42,144 nucleotides of DNA from CAZPUI01 sp964415525 (GTDB lineage Bacteria; Acidobacteriota; Holophagae; Holophagales; Holophagaceae): contig CAYQAS010000027.1 of assembly GCA_964415525.1 (NCBI GenBank), positions 1-42,144 on the forward strand, written 5' to 3'. The notes below the pieces were generated by a model. It was not told the DNA's origin and did no database searches. It saw only the letters and a list, made by a program, of their open reading frames with translations. The translations under genes and the position numbers were made by a program. Below, piece by piece: positions 31,594 through 39,971 of this stretch. How positions within the stretch are numbered: the stretch's first letter is position 1; each line of letters begins with the position of its first letter.

Positions 31594-33660
31594 CTACTTC
31601 GGCATCAGCTCCCGGCTCTTGCTCAGGCTCTTGTAGCGGAACATCTGGTCGGCGAAGGTCTCCTTCGTCTCCAGGCGAACGTCCTTCAGGATGACGCGGT
31701 CCCCCTTCTCCTCCACCACCGGCACCAGTTGGGGGAAGACATAGGCGATGTCCTTGGGGCGGCCCACGGCTTTAAGGCGGGCGGCGATGTCCTGCTGCCA
31801 GGCCTTGGCGATCTTGGTGCCGTACTGGGCGAAGAAGGCCTCTGCACCGTCCTTGTCTCCGGTGGACTTGAAGCCCTGGAGTTTCGCGAGCATGGTGCCG
31901 ACACCCACGCGGGCCTTGTCGAGGTCGTCTAACTGGATGTAGACCTTGCCGTCCTGGGCCACGGCCTTCACGCCGCGGTCCTGACCGGGCTCGATCATCC
32001 AGTTCAGGATGGCGGCCTCGCCTTTGTCGTGGGCTTCCCGGAGGATGTCGCCTTCGGCTTCGCCCATGGCCTGGAGGGCCCGGGTGAGCTGCTGGAGATA
32101 CATGGCCTTGGCGGCATCCCGGTGGTCGGCGGCGCTCACGGCGCCGATCTCCACGAGCTTGGGATCCAGGAACTGGTAGAGCGCCACCGCATCCGCCCGG
32201 CATTCCTCCAGGGCGTTGTAGACATGCCCGAGCTTCTTCTCCGTGTCCCCCTGACCCGCGGCGGGCTGGCCGCTGCCGTGACCGATGCATTCGTGCAGGT
32301 AGACGAGCCAGGTGCGGGCGGTGCCGCTGTGGCGGCTCACCAGATCCTGGTCCGCGGGCAGGTAGAGTGCGGCGATGGTCTTGGCCTTGAGGTCGGCGCT
32401 CTGGGCATCCGCCACGTTCTTGAACATCACGTTCTTGCTGCCGTGGTCGCGGCGGATGTCGGAGTAGTTGGGCAGGTTGTAGGCCGCGGCGCTGATGGGG
32501 CCGCCATCGCTGGTGCCGGTGAGCAGGTTCACGACAATGGCCACGGGCGGATCGACCTTGGGGCGCTTCCAAGCGGCATCCCAGGGCATCTTCTCCTCGA
32601 AGTAGAGGGCGTTCTGGGTGAGCCGGTCGAGGACTTCGGCATCCGTGCGGAAGCTCACGTTGGCCTGGTAGCTCCCGATCACGCCGCGGGGATCCTTGTA
32701 GACCTCGTGGAAGCCGTTCAGGTAGTCGATGGTGCTCTTGACCTTGAGCCAGCCGATGGAGTGATCCTTGAACTTCGCCTCGTCACCGGTCTCGAAGAAG
32801 GCGATGAGGTCCTCCAGGGCCTTCTTCTGGGTGGGGTTCGCCACGTAGCGCGGCTTCTTGATTCCGTCCTTTTCGATTTCGGTGAGTTCGGAGTCGACGT
32901 AGGGCAGGGCCTTCTTCAGCCAGAAGACGACGTTGGCGAGGGATTCGCCGTAGGTGCCGCCGATGCGGAAGACCTGAGGAACGACCTTCGTGCCTTGCTT
33001 GGCGAAACGCACGTTGAGCTGGCCCTGGACCGCTGCCGGCAGTGCCTCGATGGCCTTCTGGGTGAGGCCGGGGTCGTAGAGGCCGCTGGCGCTGGTCTTG
33101 ATGATGTCCACGCCGGGAACCTGGTTGGCCAGGAGTGGCTCTACCTTGGTGTCGAAGATGTGGGGCTTGAGGGTCGCCAGGGTGACCCCCTTGCGGAAGA
33201 CCACCTTGACCTTCTTCTTCTGCAGCGTGGCCAGGGCCTTCTGGAGCTGGACGAAGGTCAGGTCACGGGGCACGAACTTGGTATGGGCGTAGTGGGAATA
33301 CTGCCCGTGGTGCGTCCAGATCTTCTTGAGATATTCCTCCACGGACGCCGCCACGGCGGGATCCAGCTCGGTGCGGTTCAGGTAGAGCGTCTCGAAGAGC
33401 TCCTTGATGTCCCAGGCGTGCCGGTGGTTCTGGAAGTAGAGGATGTCCTCTCCGGCGATGGCCGCCCGGGAGAGGTAGTAGGCGAACTTGCGGTGGGTCG
33501 GACGGAGCTGGTCGAAGCCGGGGGCGTCCAGACCGATGACCATCACATCCCGGCCACCTTCGCCGAGGCGTTCGAGTTCACCCACCCGGGATGGGGTGGC
33601 GGCATCCTGCGCCAGGAGCATGGCTCCGGCGACCAGGGGAAGGCAGATTCGCAGGGACAT
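31594..33660 (-). CDS. Exported M49-type zinc peptidase (dipeptidyl-peptidase III-like)
   Basis: A 688-residue metallopeptidase. The N terminus (MSLRICLPLVAGAMLLAQ) is a signal peptide, so the enzyme is likely periplasmic or secreted. Zinc ligands and catalytic residues of the M49 family are visible: HECIGH (residues 456-461, followed by GSG) in place of HELLGH, and EECRAD (485-490) giving the third ligand. The catalytic domain lies in the C-terminal half, with an N-terminal domain of about 330 residues. DPP III releases N-terminal dipeptides. ATG 33660 is preferred to the TTG at 33675 because AAAGGA lies 7 bases upstream. It stands alone on the minus strand. Confidence 0.87.
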   Translation of the reverse strand: MSLRICLPLVAGAMLLAQDAATPSRVGELERLGEGGRDVMVIGLDAPGFDQLRPTHRKFAYYLSRAAIAGEDILYFQNHRHAWDIKELFETLYLNRTELDPAVAASVEEYLKKIWTHHGQYSHYAHTKFVPRDLTFVQLQKALATLQKKKVKVVFRKGVTLATLKPHIFDTKVEPLLANQVPGVDIIKTSASGLYDPGLTQKAIEALPAAVQGQLNVRFAKQGTKVVPQVFRIGGTYGESLANVVFWLKKALPYVDSELTEIEKDGIKKPRYVANPTQKKALEDLIAFFETGDEAKFKDHSIGWLKVKSTIDYLNGFHEVYKDPRGVIGSYQANVSFRTDAEVLDRLTQNALYFEEKMPWDAAWKRPKVDPPVAIVVNLLTGTSDGGPISAAAYNLPNYSDIRRDHGSKNVMFKNVADAQSADLKAKTIAALYLPADQDLVSRHSGTARTWLVYLHECIGHGSGQPAAGQGDTEKKLGHVYNALEECRADAVALYQFLDPKLVEIGAVSAADHRDAAKAMYLQQLTRALQAMGEAEGDILREAHDKGEAAILNWMIEPGQDRGVKAVAQDGKVYIQLDDLDKARVGVGTMLAKLQGFKSTGDKDGAEAFFAQYGTKIAKAWQQDIAARLKAVGRPKDIAYVFPQLVPVVEEKGDRVILKDVRLETKETFADQMFRYKSLSKSRELMPK

Positions 33661-33808
33661 GGGCTGTCCTTTCAAGGGGAAGGAACGAAGCCCAAGTCTA
33701 TCGCAGACGTGGTGGGCGGGCTCTGCTCGCCCACCACGTGAGGTGCACCAGGGGGACGCAGAGTGAGCGCAGTGAGCGGGCGGTCCCCCTCGTTCAGGCA
33801 GGGAGCCT

Positions 33809-36166
33809 TCAGGGACCGACGAGCAGATCTTCGAGGGAGAGCTTCAGCCGCTTCAGGTCGAAGGGCTTGCCCAGGTGCGGCAGGTGACTCTCCTCCAGGA
33901 ACGCCCGGGTTTCGGGATCGAAGGAGTCGCCGGTGGTGTAAAGGATGCGCTTGGCCATGCGGGGCTGGTGTTCCTGGATCCAGTGGAAGAGCTGGATGCC
34001 CGAGAGCCCCGGCATGCGGATGTCGGAGACGATCAGATCGTAGCTATGCTCCTGCATCTTCTGGATCGCCTCGGCGGCGAGCTGGCAGGAGGTGGTGGTG
34101 CTACCCCAACTGCTCAGGGCCTCCGAGATGCACTCGAGCAGGAACGTCTCGTCATCCACCACCAGAATCGAGCGGCCTTTGAGCCCGGCACCCGTGGTGA
34201 TAGGAGCGGCGTCAGTCATGGGGAGCTCCATGAGGAATGCGTTACCGGAACCTTCCTGGCACTTAAGGGTGATGCGTCCGCTGTGGGCCTTCACCGTGGC
34301 GGCCAAGGCGGCCAGCCCAAGGGCATCCGCATCCCGGGCGCTGCCGAGATCGAAGATGCGATCGCGGGTGGCTTCGGGCAGAGGGGCGCCTGAATCCTGG
34401 CAGGCCATCTGGAAGGAGCCCGCCATCTGGCGGGTGAAGATGCGGACCCGCTTCGCATGCGAGGCGGAAGCAGCTTGCACCGAGTGTCGGATCAGGTGGA
34501 CCAGGGATTCCCGGAACATGTCAACGTCAAGGCTGCACGTATGGAGGTTGGGGTCCAAGGCAAGTTCGACCGAGACGCCGGAAGCAGCGGCCTCCTGCTC
34601 GACACGCTTAACGGCTTCCTGGATCAGGTGATTTGGGGCGGCGCCCTGCATGCGGGGTGTAGAGGGCACCAGCAGCATCAGCAGTGGCTTAAGCAGGTTC
34701 TGGGCAGTGTCCACCGACTGGAGCAACCGACCAACCCGATCCGCTTCGGGCTTGCCCTGGAGGGCTTCCAATAGAAGAGCCTTCTGGAGGGAGACCGAAC
34801 TGAATCGGTTGGTCAGATCGTTCACCACCGTCGGCATGATGCCGGCCAGGGCGGTGCTTTCCGTCAGGTGGCGAAGCTGGCGCTGGAGGTTCTCTTGCTG
34901 GGTCAGGTCGCGCACGAGGGCGGAGTAGGCCAGGATGCTCTCGTCACTGCCCCGGATCGGGGCATAGGTTACGGCGCAAGGGAATTCCTCAGAGCCTTTT
35001 CGGACACGGATGGTGGGCAGGTCTCGTAACAGGGCTCCGGCATTCACCTGGGCCATCGCTTGGTCCAGCTCACTGCTCCGGGATGCCGGGATCAGGAGAT
35101 GGAAGCCGTGGCCGACAATCTCCGCCCGGGAATAACCGAAGATCTTCTCCGCCGCAGTGTTCCAGGTAAGGATCCGGCCATCGGCGGCAAAGGAGATGAT
35201 GGCTTCACCCACGCTCTGGATCAGGCCTTCGAGGTAGCGTCGGGTCTTGAGATTGTCCTGATTGGCTTTCTCGAGCTGGCCGTAGAGCTGGCCGAGTTCA
35301 TCTGTTTTCTTCTGGAGGGCGTCCTTGGCCTGCTTGAGCTCCGAGTAGAGATTCGCCGTCTCCATGTTGGATTTGAGCGCGTTCTCCAGCAGTTCCTGGG
35401 GATCCGCAACCCGCCCCGGGGCGAGGTCCGACACGGACACATTGTTGTGCCGCAGGACCGTGCTCTCCTGTGTCGGGGCCACCACAGGGGTCTCCGTCGG
35501 ACCCTCAGGCATGGTGGCCCGGATGTTGGTCTCGATGAGATGGAGCATCTCGTCGAAATCCTTGATCTTCTTGTCCAGGTGATATTTCCGGAAAGTGGCG
35601 CCGACAGTCTCCTTCACCACGGAAACGAACGTGTCCAGCACTCCCACGCTGCGGTTCGCCATGGCCTCGAAATAGGCCACGTTCCGGAAGTTGAGCCGCC
35701 GGTTCATCACGCCCACGGGCATGGCATCCGGCAGGTCTCGCTTGTTGAACTGGATGACGAAGGGAATCTGCTTGATGTTCAGCCGATTGGCATTGAGGTT
35801 GTGGTAGAGGTTCGACAGCGAGTCGACATTCTCCTGCATCTTGGCTTCGCTGGAGTCCGCCACGAAGACCACGCCGTCGGCCCCACTGAGCACCACCCGT
35901 CGGCTGGCGTCGTACTGCACCTGGCCCGGCACGGTGTATACCTGGAGGTGGATGGCGTTACCATAGATATAGCCCAGGTTGATTGGCAGCAGGTCAAAGA
36001 AGAGGGTGCGATCCTCCTGGGTATTCACACTGAACAGTTCGCCGCGGTTCTCCGAGGCGCACATGGCGTGCAGCGCCTGCAGGTTCGTGGTCTTGCCCGA
36101 GAGGCCCGGTCCGTAATAGACCAGCTTCAGCAGGATCTCGTTCGCGCGGGTGTTGAACTGAACCAT
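33809..36166 (-). CDS. MglA-type GTPase fused to coiled coil, PAS, degenerate kinase core and receiver
   Basis: A 785-residue multidomain signalling protein. Residues 1-195 are an MglA-class Ras-like GTPase: P-loop GPGLSGKTTN (19-28, Lys25), TVPGQ (78-82), and NKRD (141-144). A linker and coiled coil (about 255-310) lead to a PAS domain (310-425; SVGEAIISFAADGRILTWN). A DHp-like helix pair (430-500) has no phosphoacceptor His: the expected H-box reads MPTVVNDLTNRF. The ATPase-like domain (510-650) has lost the N-box Asn (LIRHSVQAAS) and has altered G boxes (DSGAPL, ALGLAA). A receiver (665-783) is intact: D671/D672, phosphosite D715, T744/T745, K767. MglA proteins normally act in polarity and motility. 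The combination suggests a polarity GTPase coupled to phosphorylation of its own receiver by another kinase. Confidence 0.9.
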   Translation of the reverse strand: MVQFNTRANEILLKLVYYGPGLSGKTTNLQALHAMCASENRGELFSVNTQEDRTLFFDLLPINLGYIYGNAIHLQVYTVPGQVQYDASRRVVLSGADGVVFVADSSEAKMQENVDSLSNLYHNLNANRLNIKQIPFVIQFNKRDLPDAMPVGVMNRRLNFRNVAYFEAMANRSVGVLDTFVSVVKETVGATFRKYHLDKKIKDFDEMLHLIETNIRATMPEGPTETPVVAPTQESTVLRHNNVSVSDLAPGRVADPQELLENALKSNMETANLYSELKQAKDALQKKTDELGQLYGQLEKANQDNLKTRRYLEGLIQSVGEAIISFAADGRILTWNTAAEKIFGYSRAEIVGHGFHLLIPASRSSELDQAMAQVNAGALLRDLPTIRVRKGSEEFPCAVTYAPIRGSDESILAYSALVRDLTQQENLQRQLRHLTESTALAGIMPTVVNDLTNRFSSVSLQKALLLEALQGKPEADRVGRLLQSVDTAQNLLKPLLMLLVPSTPRMQGAAPNHLIQEAVKRVEQEAAASGVSVELALDPNLHTCSLDVDMFRESLVHLIRHSVQAASASHAKRVRIFTRQMAGSFQMACQDSGAPLPEATRDRIFDLGSARDADALGLAALAATVKAHSGRITLKCQEGSGNAFLMELPMTDAAPITTGAGLKGRSILVVDDETFLLECISEALSSWGSTTTSCQLAAEAIQKMQEHSYDLIVSDIRMPGLSGIQLFHWIQEHQPRMAKRILYTTGDSFDPETRAFLEESHLPHLGKPFDLKRLKLSLEDLLVGP

Positions 36167-36567
36167 GAGGGAGGATCCGGGATGGGCGTGGGAAAGGGGG
36201 AGAGGATGTTCCCCATGATAGAATCGGCCGCAAGTGGAAATAGCTGATAAACGTGGGGGCAGCGCAGAAATGTACCTCGAGACGAGGGGCGAACGAGCTG
36301 GGGGACCGGGAACCGGAATGGGAAATTCCGTTCACACCCCGACCCCATCCACTGATGCCTGTTCCGCTCCTCGAAAGCAAGAAGCCCCCCATGCCAAGGC
36401 GGCAAGTCACCGGATGAGCTGCGGAACGCCCCGTGCGTTCGAGGGAACCTGGGCCGCATCGATGGGCGGACTGTGAGCATTCGGGGCGCCAAGATCGTCT
36501 GGGTATCCCCTGCTGGGATACGCGAGACATCGAAGGTGGGCCTGAGCCTGGGCTTTGGGGTTTCGCG
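36167..36567. other. Intergenic region between the MglA-fusion gene and uppS
   Basis: 401 bases with divergent genes on either side. No convincing coding region: in-frame extensions of uppS upstream of 36568 encode low-quality Arg/Gly-rich sequence. A 7-bp hairpin GTATCCC/GGGATAC (36503-36521) lies 47 bases before uppS and may be part of its leader. The region must contain both promoters, but no clear -35/-10 pair could be called. Confidence 0.5.
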
Positions 36568-37254
36568 ATGAGTCTGCCAACCCATGTCGCCATCATTATG
36601 GACGGCAATGGCCGCTGGGCGGCGGGACGGGGGCTGGCTCGGATCAAGGGGCACAAGGAGGGGGTCGCTCGGGTCGAGGAGATCCTCGAGTCGGCGTCGG
36701 ATCTCGGGATCCGTCACCTGACGCTCTATGCCTTTTCCACGGAAAACTGGCGGCGCCCAGCGCTGGAGGTGCAGACGCTGATGGCGATGCTGCGCATTCA
36801 CCTGCGCATCTTTCGGGGCAAGTGCCTTCGGAATCAGATCCGGTTTCATCACTTGGGGGATGCTGAGGGCCTGCCTTCCGGACTTGTTCAAGACCTCCGA
36901 GACCTTGAGGACGCCACGGCCCAGTGCACGGGTATGACCTTCCATCTGGCGGTCAACTATGGGAGCCGGCTGGAGATCGTGCGCGCGGCGCAGCGGTGCC
37001 TGGCGGAGGGCCAGCGGCCGGAGGATCTGGACGAGGCGGCCTTCGCCCGGCGGCTTTGGACCGGGGATGCCCCGGACGTGGACCTGCTGATCCGCACCAG
37101 CGGTGAAGTGCGCATCTCCAATTTCCTGCTCTGGCAGATCGCCTACGCGGAAATCCATGTGACGGAGACCCTCTGGCCGGATTTCCGGACGGAGAGCCTG
37201 AAGGAGGCCCTCGCGGTCTACGACAGGCGTGAACGCCGCTACGGCGGCATTTGA
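36568..37254 (+). CDS. uppS: Undecaprenyl diphosphate synthase
   Basis: cis-Prenyltransferase (228 residues) building the C55 lipid carrier for peptidoglycan and LPS. The signature IIMDGNGRWA contains catalytic Asp12; LYAFSTENWRRP, LAVNYGSR and the C-terminal TSGEVRISNFLLWQ box are all present. ATG 36568 matches the family N terminus, but there is no strong Shine-Dalgarno. The next gene, cdsA, starts 12 bases downstream, followed by dxr: the common bacterial uppS-cdsA-dxr order. Confidence 0.95.
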   Translation: MSLPTHVAIIMDGNGRWAAGRGLARIKGHKEGVARVEEILESASDLGIRHLTLYAFSTENWRRPALEVQTLMAMLRIHLRIFRGKCLRNQIRFHHLGDAEGLPSGLVQDLRDLEDATAQCTGMTFHLAVNYGSRLEIVRAAQRCLAEGQRPEDLDEAAFARRLWTGDAPDVDLLIRTSGEVRISNFLLWQIAYAEIHVTETLWPDFRTESLKEALAVYDRRERRYGGI

Positions 37255-37266
37255 GGAGAGGATCGG

Positions 37267-38175
37267 ATGAGCACGACCCCCGCCCCGTCCCGGGCCATCG
37301 ATGGCCGCAATCTGGCGGTTCGCGTCGCCAGCGCCCTGGTGTTCGCGGTCCTCTTTCTCTTACTGCTCTGGTTCGGTGAGCACCCGGTCGCCAAAGTGAC
37401 GTTCTTCGTTCTGCTGGCCGCTGGGGGCTTCGTGGGCGCACGGGAGATGGTGCTCATGGCCCGCAAGGCGGACCTGCGCCCGAGTGTATTGGCGGCGACC
37501 CTCGTGGCCTGCCTCTTCCTCACCCACTTCTTCCTGGTGGGCGGGATGTTCAGTGCGCAGGATCCGCTGCCCCTCTGGTTTGCCATGGTGCTGGGGCTGG
37601 GTATCGTCCACTTCGGCGCCCTCCTCTTCTACAAGGATCCCATTGGCCAGGCCCTCCCCAGCCAGGCTGTGACCTGGATGGCGGGCCTCGTGCTCGGCGT
37701 GGGCCTGGGCTTCCAGCTCAAGCTCTTCATGTTCAACCAGACCACCCTCAGCAATACCGGCGCCCGGTTGATTCTGGCGCTCTACCTCATCGTCTGGTTC
37801 GGGGACACGGCGGCGTATTTCTTCGGGCACCTGCTGGGGCGGCATAAGCTAGCCCCCAAGGTGAGCCCGGGCAAGACGTGGGAAGGCGCCTTCGGCAACA
37901 TCCTGGGCAACATCGGCGGTGCGGCCCTGGCGAAGGCCACGGTCTGCACCCAGTGGTCCTGGGTGGATGTGGTGGCGCTCGGCCTGATCCTGGGAGCGGT
38001 AGGCATCCTCGGCGATCTGGCGGAGAGCACCTGGAAGCGCAGCGTTGGCGTGAAGGACAGCGCCATGGGCATCGAGATTCCCGGCCACGGCGGCGTGCTG
38101 GATCGCATGGACAGTCTGCTCTTCGCTGCGCCGGCGCTCTACGCCTACGTCCACTTCGTCCACGGGCTGGCCTGA
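37267..38175 (+). CDS. cdsA: Phosphatidate cytidylyltransferase
   Basis: Integral membrane enzyme (302 residues) making CDP-diacylglycerol from CTP and phosphatidate, the entry to phospholipid synthesis. About seven to eight helices. The family signature is complete: WFGDTAAYFFG..LGRHKLAPKVSPGKTWEG in the second half, then STWKRSVGVKDSA and IPGHGGVLDRMDS near the C terminus. GAGGAGAGGATCGG upstream provides the ribosome-binding site. The stop lies 3 bases before the GTG of dxr. Confidence 0.95.
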   Translation: MSTTPAPSRAIDGRNLAVRVASALVFAVLFLLLLWFGEHPVAKVTFFVLLAAGGFVGAREMVLMARKADLRPSVLAATLVACLFLTHFFLVGGMFSAQDPLPLWFAMVLGLGIVHFGALLFYKDPIGQALPSQAVTWMAGLVLGVGLGFQLKLFMFNQTTLSNTGARLILALYLIVWFGDTAAYFFGHLLGRHKLAPKVSPGKTWEGAFGNILGNIGGAALAKATVCTQWSWVDVVALGLILGAVGILGDLAESTWKRSVGVKDSAMGIEIPGHGGVLDRMDSLLFAAPALYAYVHFVHGLA

Positions 38176-38178
38176 TCC

Positions 38179-39330
38179 GTGCGCCATCTCGCCGTTCTCG
38201 GTTCCACCGGCTCCATCGGCACCGCCACCCTGGATGTGGTGGCACATCATCCCGAGCGCCTCGAGGTGGTCGCCCTGGCCGCAGGCCGCAATCTGGAGCT
38301 GATGCTGGAGCAGTGCCGCCGCTTCCGACCGCGATGCATTTCCCTGAACCGGCGAGAGGATGCCGAGGCCCTGCGTGCCCAGCTTGACTACGCCCCTGAG
38401 GTCCATTGGGGCCCGGAAGGGCTCCTGGCCTGTGCGCTTCATGCCGGGGTGGACACGGTGGTGGCGGCCGTGGTCGGGTCGGTGGGGCTGGCTTCCACGG
38501 AAGCGGCCTTGCGGGCAGGACATCGCGTCTGCGTGGCGAACAAGGAGAGTCTCGTGGTGGGGGGCGCCCTCATGCGCCGTGCCTTGGAGCAAGGCGGAGG
38601 CGAGCTGCTACCGGTGGACAGCGAACACGCGGCCCTGCATCAGCTTCTGGATGGCCGCGATCCTTGCAACATCCGGGAAGTGCGCCTCACCGCCAGTGGC
38701 GGTCCCTTCCGGGACTGGTCCATGGAGCGCATCCAGCGGGCGACGGTGGAGCAGGCGCTCAATCACCCCACCTGGAAGATGGGCCCCAAGATCACCGTGG
38801 ATAGCGCCACCCTGATGAACAAGGGACTCGAGGTCATCGAGGCCGCCGTGCTCTTCGGCCTGGAGCCGGAACAGATCGGTGTGACGGTGCATCCCCAGAG
38901 CCAAGTGCATGCCATGGTGGGCTTCACCGACGGCACCTACCAGCTTCAGGTCAGTGCCAACGACATGCGCATGCCCATCCAATATGCCCTCTTCCATCCC
39001 GATTGCCTGCCTGGCCCGGTGTCCGCATACGACTGGGATCTGACGCGGACCTGGACCTTCGACACACCGGATCTCGAACGCTTTCCCTGTCTTGCCCTTG
39101 CCTATGAGGCCCTTCGACATGGTGGTTCCGCGCCTGCGGCGCTGAATGCCGCTAATGAGGAGTCGGTCGCCGCCTTCCTCGAGGGGCGCATCGGTTTCTG
39201 GGGCATTCAGGCCTGCAACACGGAAGTCCTGATGCGGATGCCACAAGGGGATGTCACTTCCCTGGAGGCGGTGCTCGCCACGGATCGGGAAGCGCGACGG
39301 ATGGCCCGCATCTTCCTCGAACGGCAGTAG
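38179..39330 (+). CDS. dxr: 1-deoxy-D-xylulose 5-phosphate reductoisomerase
   Basis: NADPH-dependent enzyme (383 residues) of the MEP isoprenoid pathway converting DXP to MEP; its product line feeds UppS upstream. The nucleotide motif VLGSTGSIG (6-14) is at the N terminus, followed by the ANKESLVVGG region, the substrate/metal-binding PVDSEH, TASGGPFRDWS, the HPTWKMGPKITVDSATLMNKGLE signature and the C-terminal AALNAANEESVAAFLEG. GTG start at 38179. It is the last gene of this operon; a hairpin follows, and rseP, common here in other genomes, is absent. Confidence 0.96.
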   Translation: MRHLAVLGSTGSIGTATLDVVAHHPERLEVVALAAGRNLELMLEQCRRFRPRCISLNRREDAEALRAQLDYAPEVHWGPEGLLACALHAGVDTVVAAVVGSVGLASTEAALRAGHRVCVANKESLVVGGALMRRALEQGGGELLPVDSEHAALHQLLDGRDPCNIREVRLTASGGPFRDWSMERIQRATVEQALNHPTWKMGPKITVDSATLMNKGLEVIEAAVLFGLEPEQIGVTVHPQSQVHAMVGFTDGTYQLQVSANDMRMPIQYALFHPDCLPGPVSAYDWDLTRTWTFDTPDLERFPCLALAYEALRHGGSAPAALNAANEESVAAFLEGRIGFWGIQACNTEVLMRMPQGDVTSLEAVLATDREARRMARIFLERQ

Positions 39331-39339
39331 GACACGATA

Positions 39340-39363
39340 AGGGCCCCGGAGATCCGGGGCCCT
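39340..39363. terminator. Palindromic terminator between dxr and csp
   Basis: 11-bp inverted repeat AGGGCCCCGGA / TCCGGGGCCCT with a 2-base centre, between convergent genes. Only short T-rich tails flank it. Confidence 0.75.
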
Positions 39364-39388
39364 CGTGTTTCAGGGATCGAAAGTGCGA

Positions 39389-39592
39389 CTACTGCTTCAG
39401 GACATTGGAGGCCTGGGGACCCTTGGGGCCCTGGACGATGTCGAAGCTCACGCGGGATTTTTCCTCCAGGGAGCGGAAGCCCTTGGACTGGATGGCAGTG
39501 TGGTGGACGAAGATATCGGGGCCGCCATCGTCGGGCGTGATGAAGCCAAAGCCCTTCTCGGCGTTGAACCACTTGACCGTACCTTGAGACAT
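39389..39592 (-). CDS. Cold-shock domain protein
   Basis: A 67-residue CspA-family single-stranded RNA/DNA-binding protein. RNP1-like KGFGFITP and RNP2-like DIFVHHTAI motifs are both present, within a single five-stranded OB fold. The usual VTFD reads VSFDIVQGPKGPQASNV. ATG 39592 matches the family N terminus (SQGTVKWFN); the ribosome-binding site is GAGGA about 9 bases upstream. The upstream region is long (379 bases to the next gene), leaving room for the structured 5' leader common in csp mRNAs. Confidence 0.95.
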   Translation of the reverse strand: MSQGTVKWFNAEKGFGFITPDDGGPDIFVHHTAIQSKGFRSLEEKSRVSFDIVQGPKGPQASNVLKQ

Positions 39593-39806
39593 GATGGTGC
39601 TTCCTCGGGGACATGGCCCCATGGCCTGGCTTGCATTCAGACGATCCCCGCCAGGCGTGAGGGGGGCGTCGGGAGCAGAGCTCCGTTATTGCAGCGGGCC
39701 GATGGCACCGCCATTCCCGATGGAACGCTGGGAACAGAGCACACAAAGAGCCACGCGGGGGTGATGGCGAAAGGTTATCTCGGGATTCGGGGAGACTTCA
39801 ACGCCC

Positions 39807-39840
39807 AAAAACAAGCGCGGGCCCTGTTCAGGCCCGCGCT
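39807..39840 (-). terminator. Second intrinsic terminator, minus strand
   Basis: 10-bp stem AGCGCGGGCC / GGCCCGCGCT with a 7-base loop; on the minus strand it is followed by TTGTTTTT (T-run at 39811-39807). Confidence 0.8.
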
Positions 39841-39936
39841 CCCCTCCACTCTCGCATGTTCAAGCCCCCCCACAGGGCCTTGTCTCCGGAAGACCGTGAC
39901 GCCTTAGAAGTGCAGGAACAGATGGGCAGGTTCCAG

Positions 39937-39971
39937 AAAAAATCCGCCCATTTTCAATGAGTTGAAAATGG
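39937..39971 (-). terminator. Intrinsic terminator immediately after the CYTH gene
   Basis: 10-bp stem CCATTTTCAA / TTGAAAATGG with a 4-base loop begins one base past the CYTH TAA; a TTTTTT run (39942-39937) follows five bases after the stem on the minus strand. Confidence 0.85.

Larger units (their letters stand above)
39593..39971 (-). other. csp upstream region with tandem terminators of the CYTH gene
   Basis: 379 bases without a convincing coding region. On the minus strand it holds two intrinsic terminators about 110 bases apart, then a possible csp promoter (TTGAAG, 18 bases, TAACCT, reading left from about 39803) and the csp leader. The stretch between the terminators (39841-39936) has no tRNA or other RNA that I recognise. 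Confidence 0.5.

Noticed and set aside
32029..33741. Long plus-strand open frame opposite the M49 peptidase gene
   Set aside because: Antisense frame created by high GC codon bias; low-complexity Val/Gly/Glu/Asp/His composition, no domain motifs, while the minus strand encodes clear HECIGH/EECRAD motifs.
35060..36247. Plus-strand open frame opposite the MglA fusion gene
   Set aside because: Antisense of the GTPase and PAS coding region, composition typical of shadow frames.
39841..39936. Possible tRNA or known small RNA between tandem terminators
   Set aside because: A TTCAAGC element resembles a T-loop, but no supporting stem, cloverleaf or CCA-type end could be drawn.
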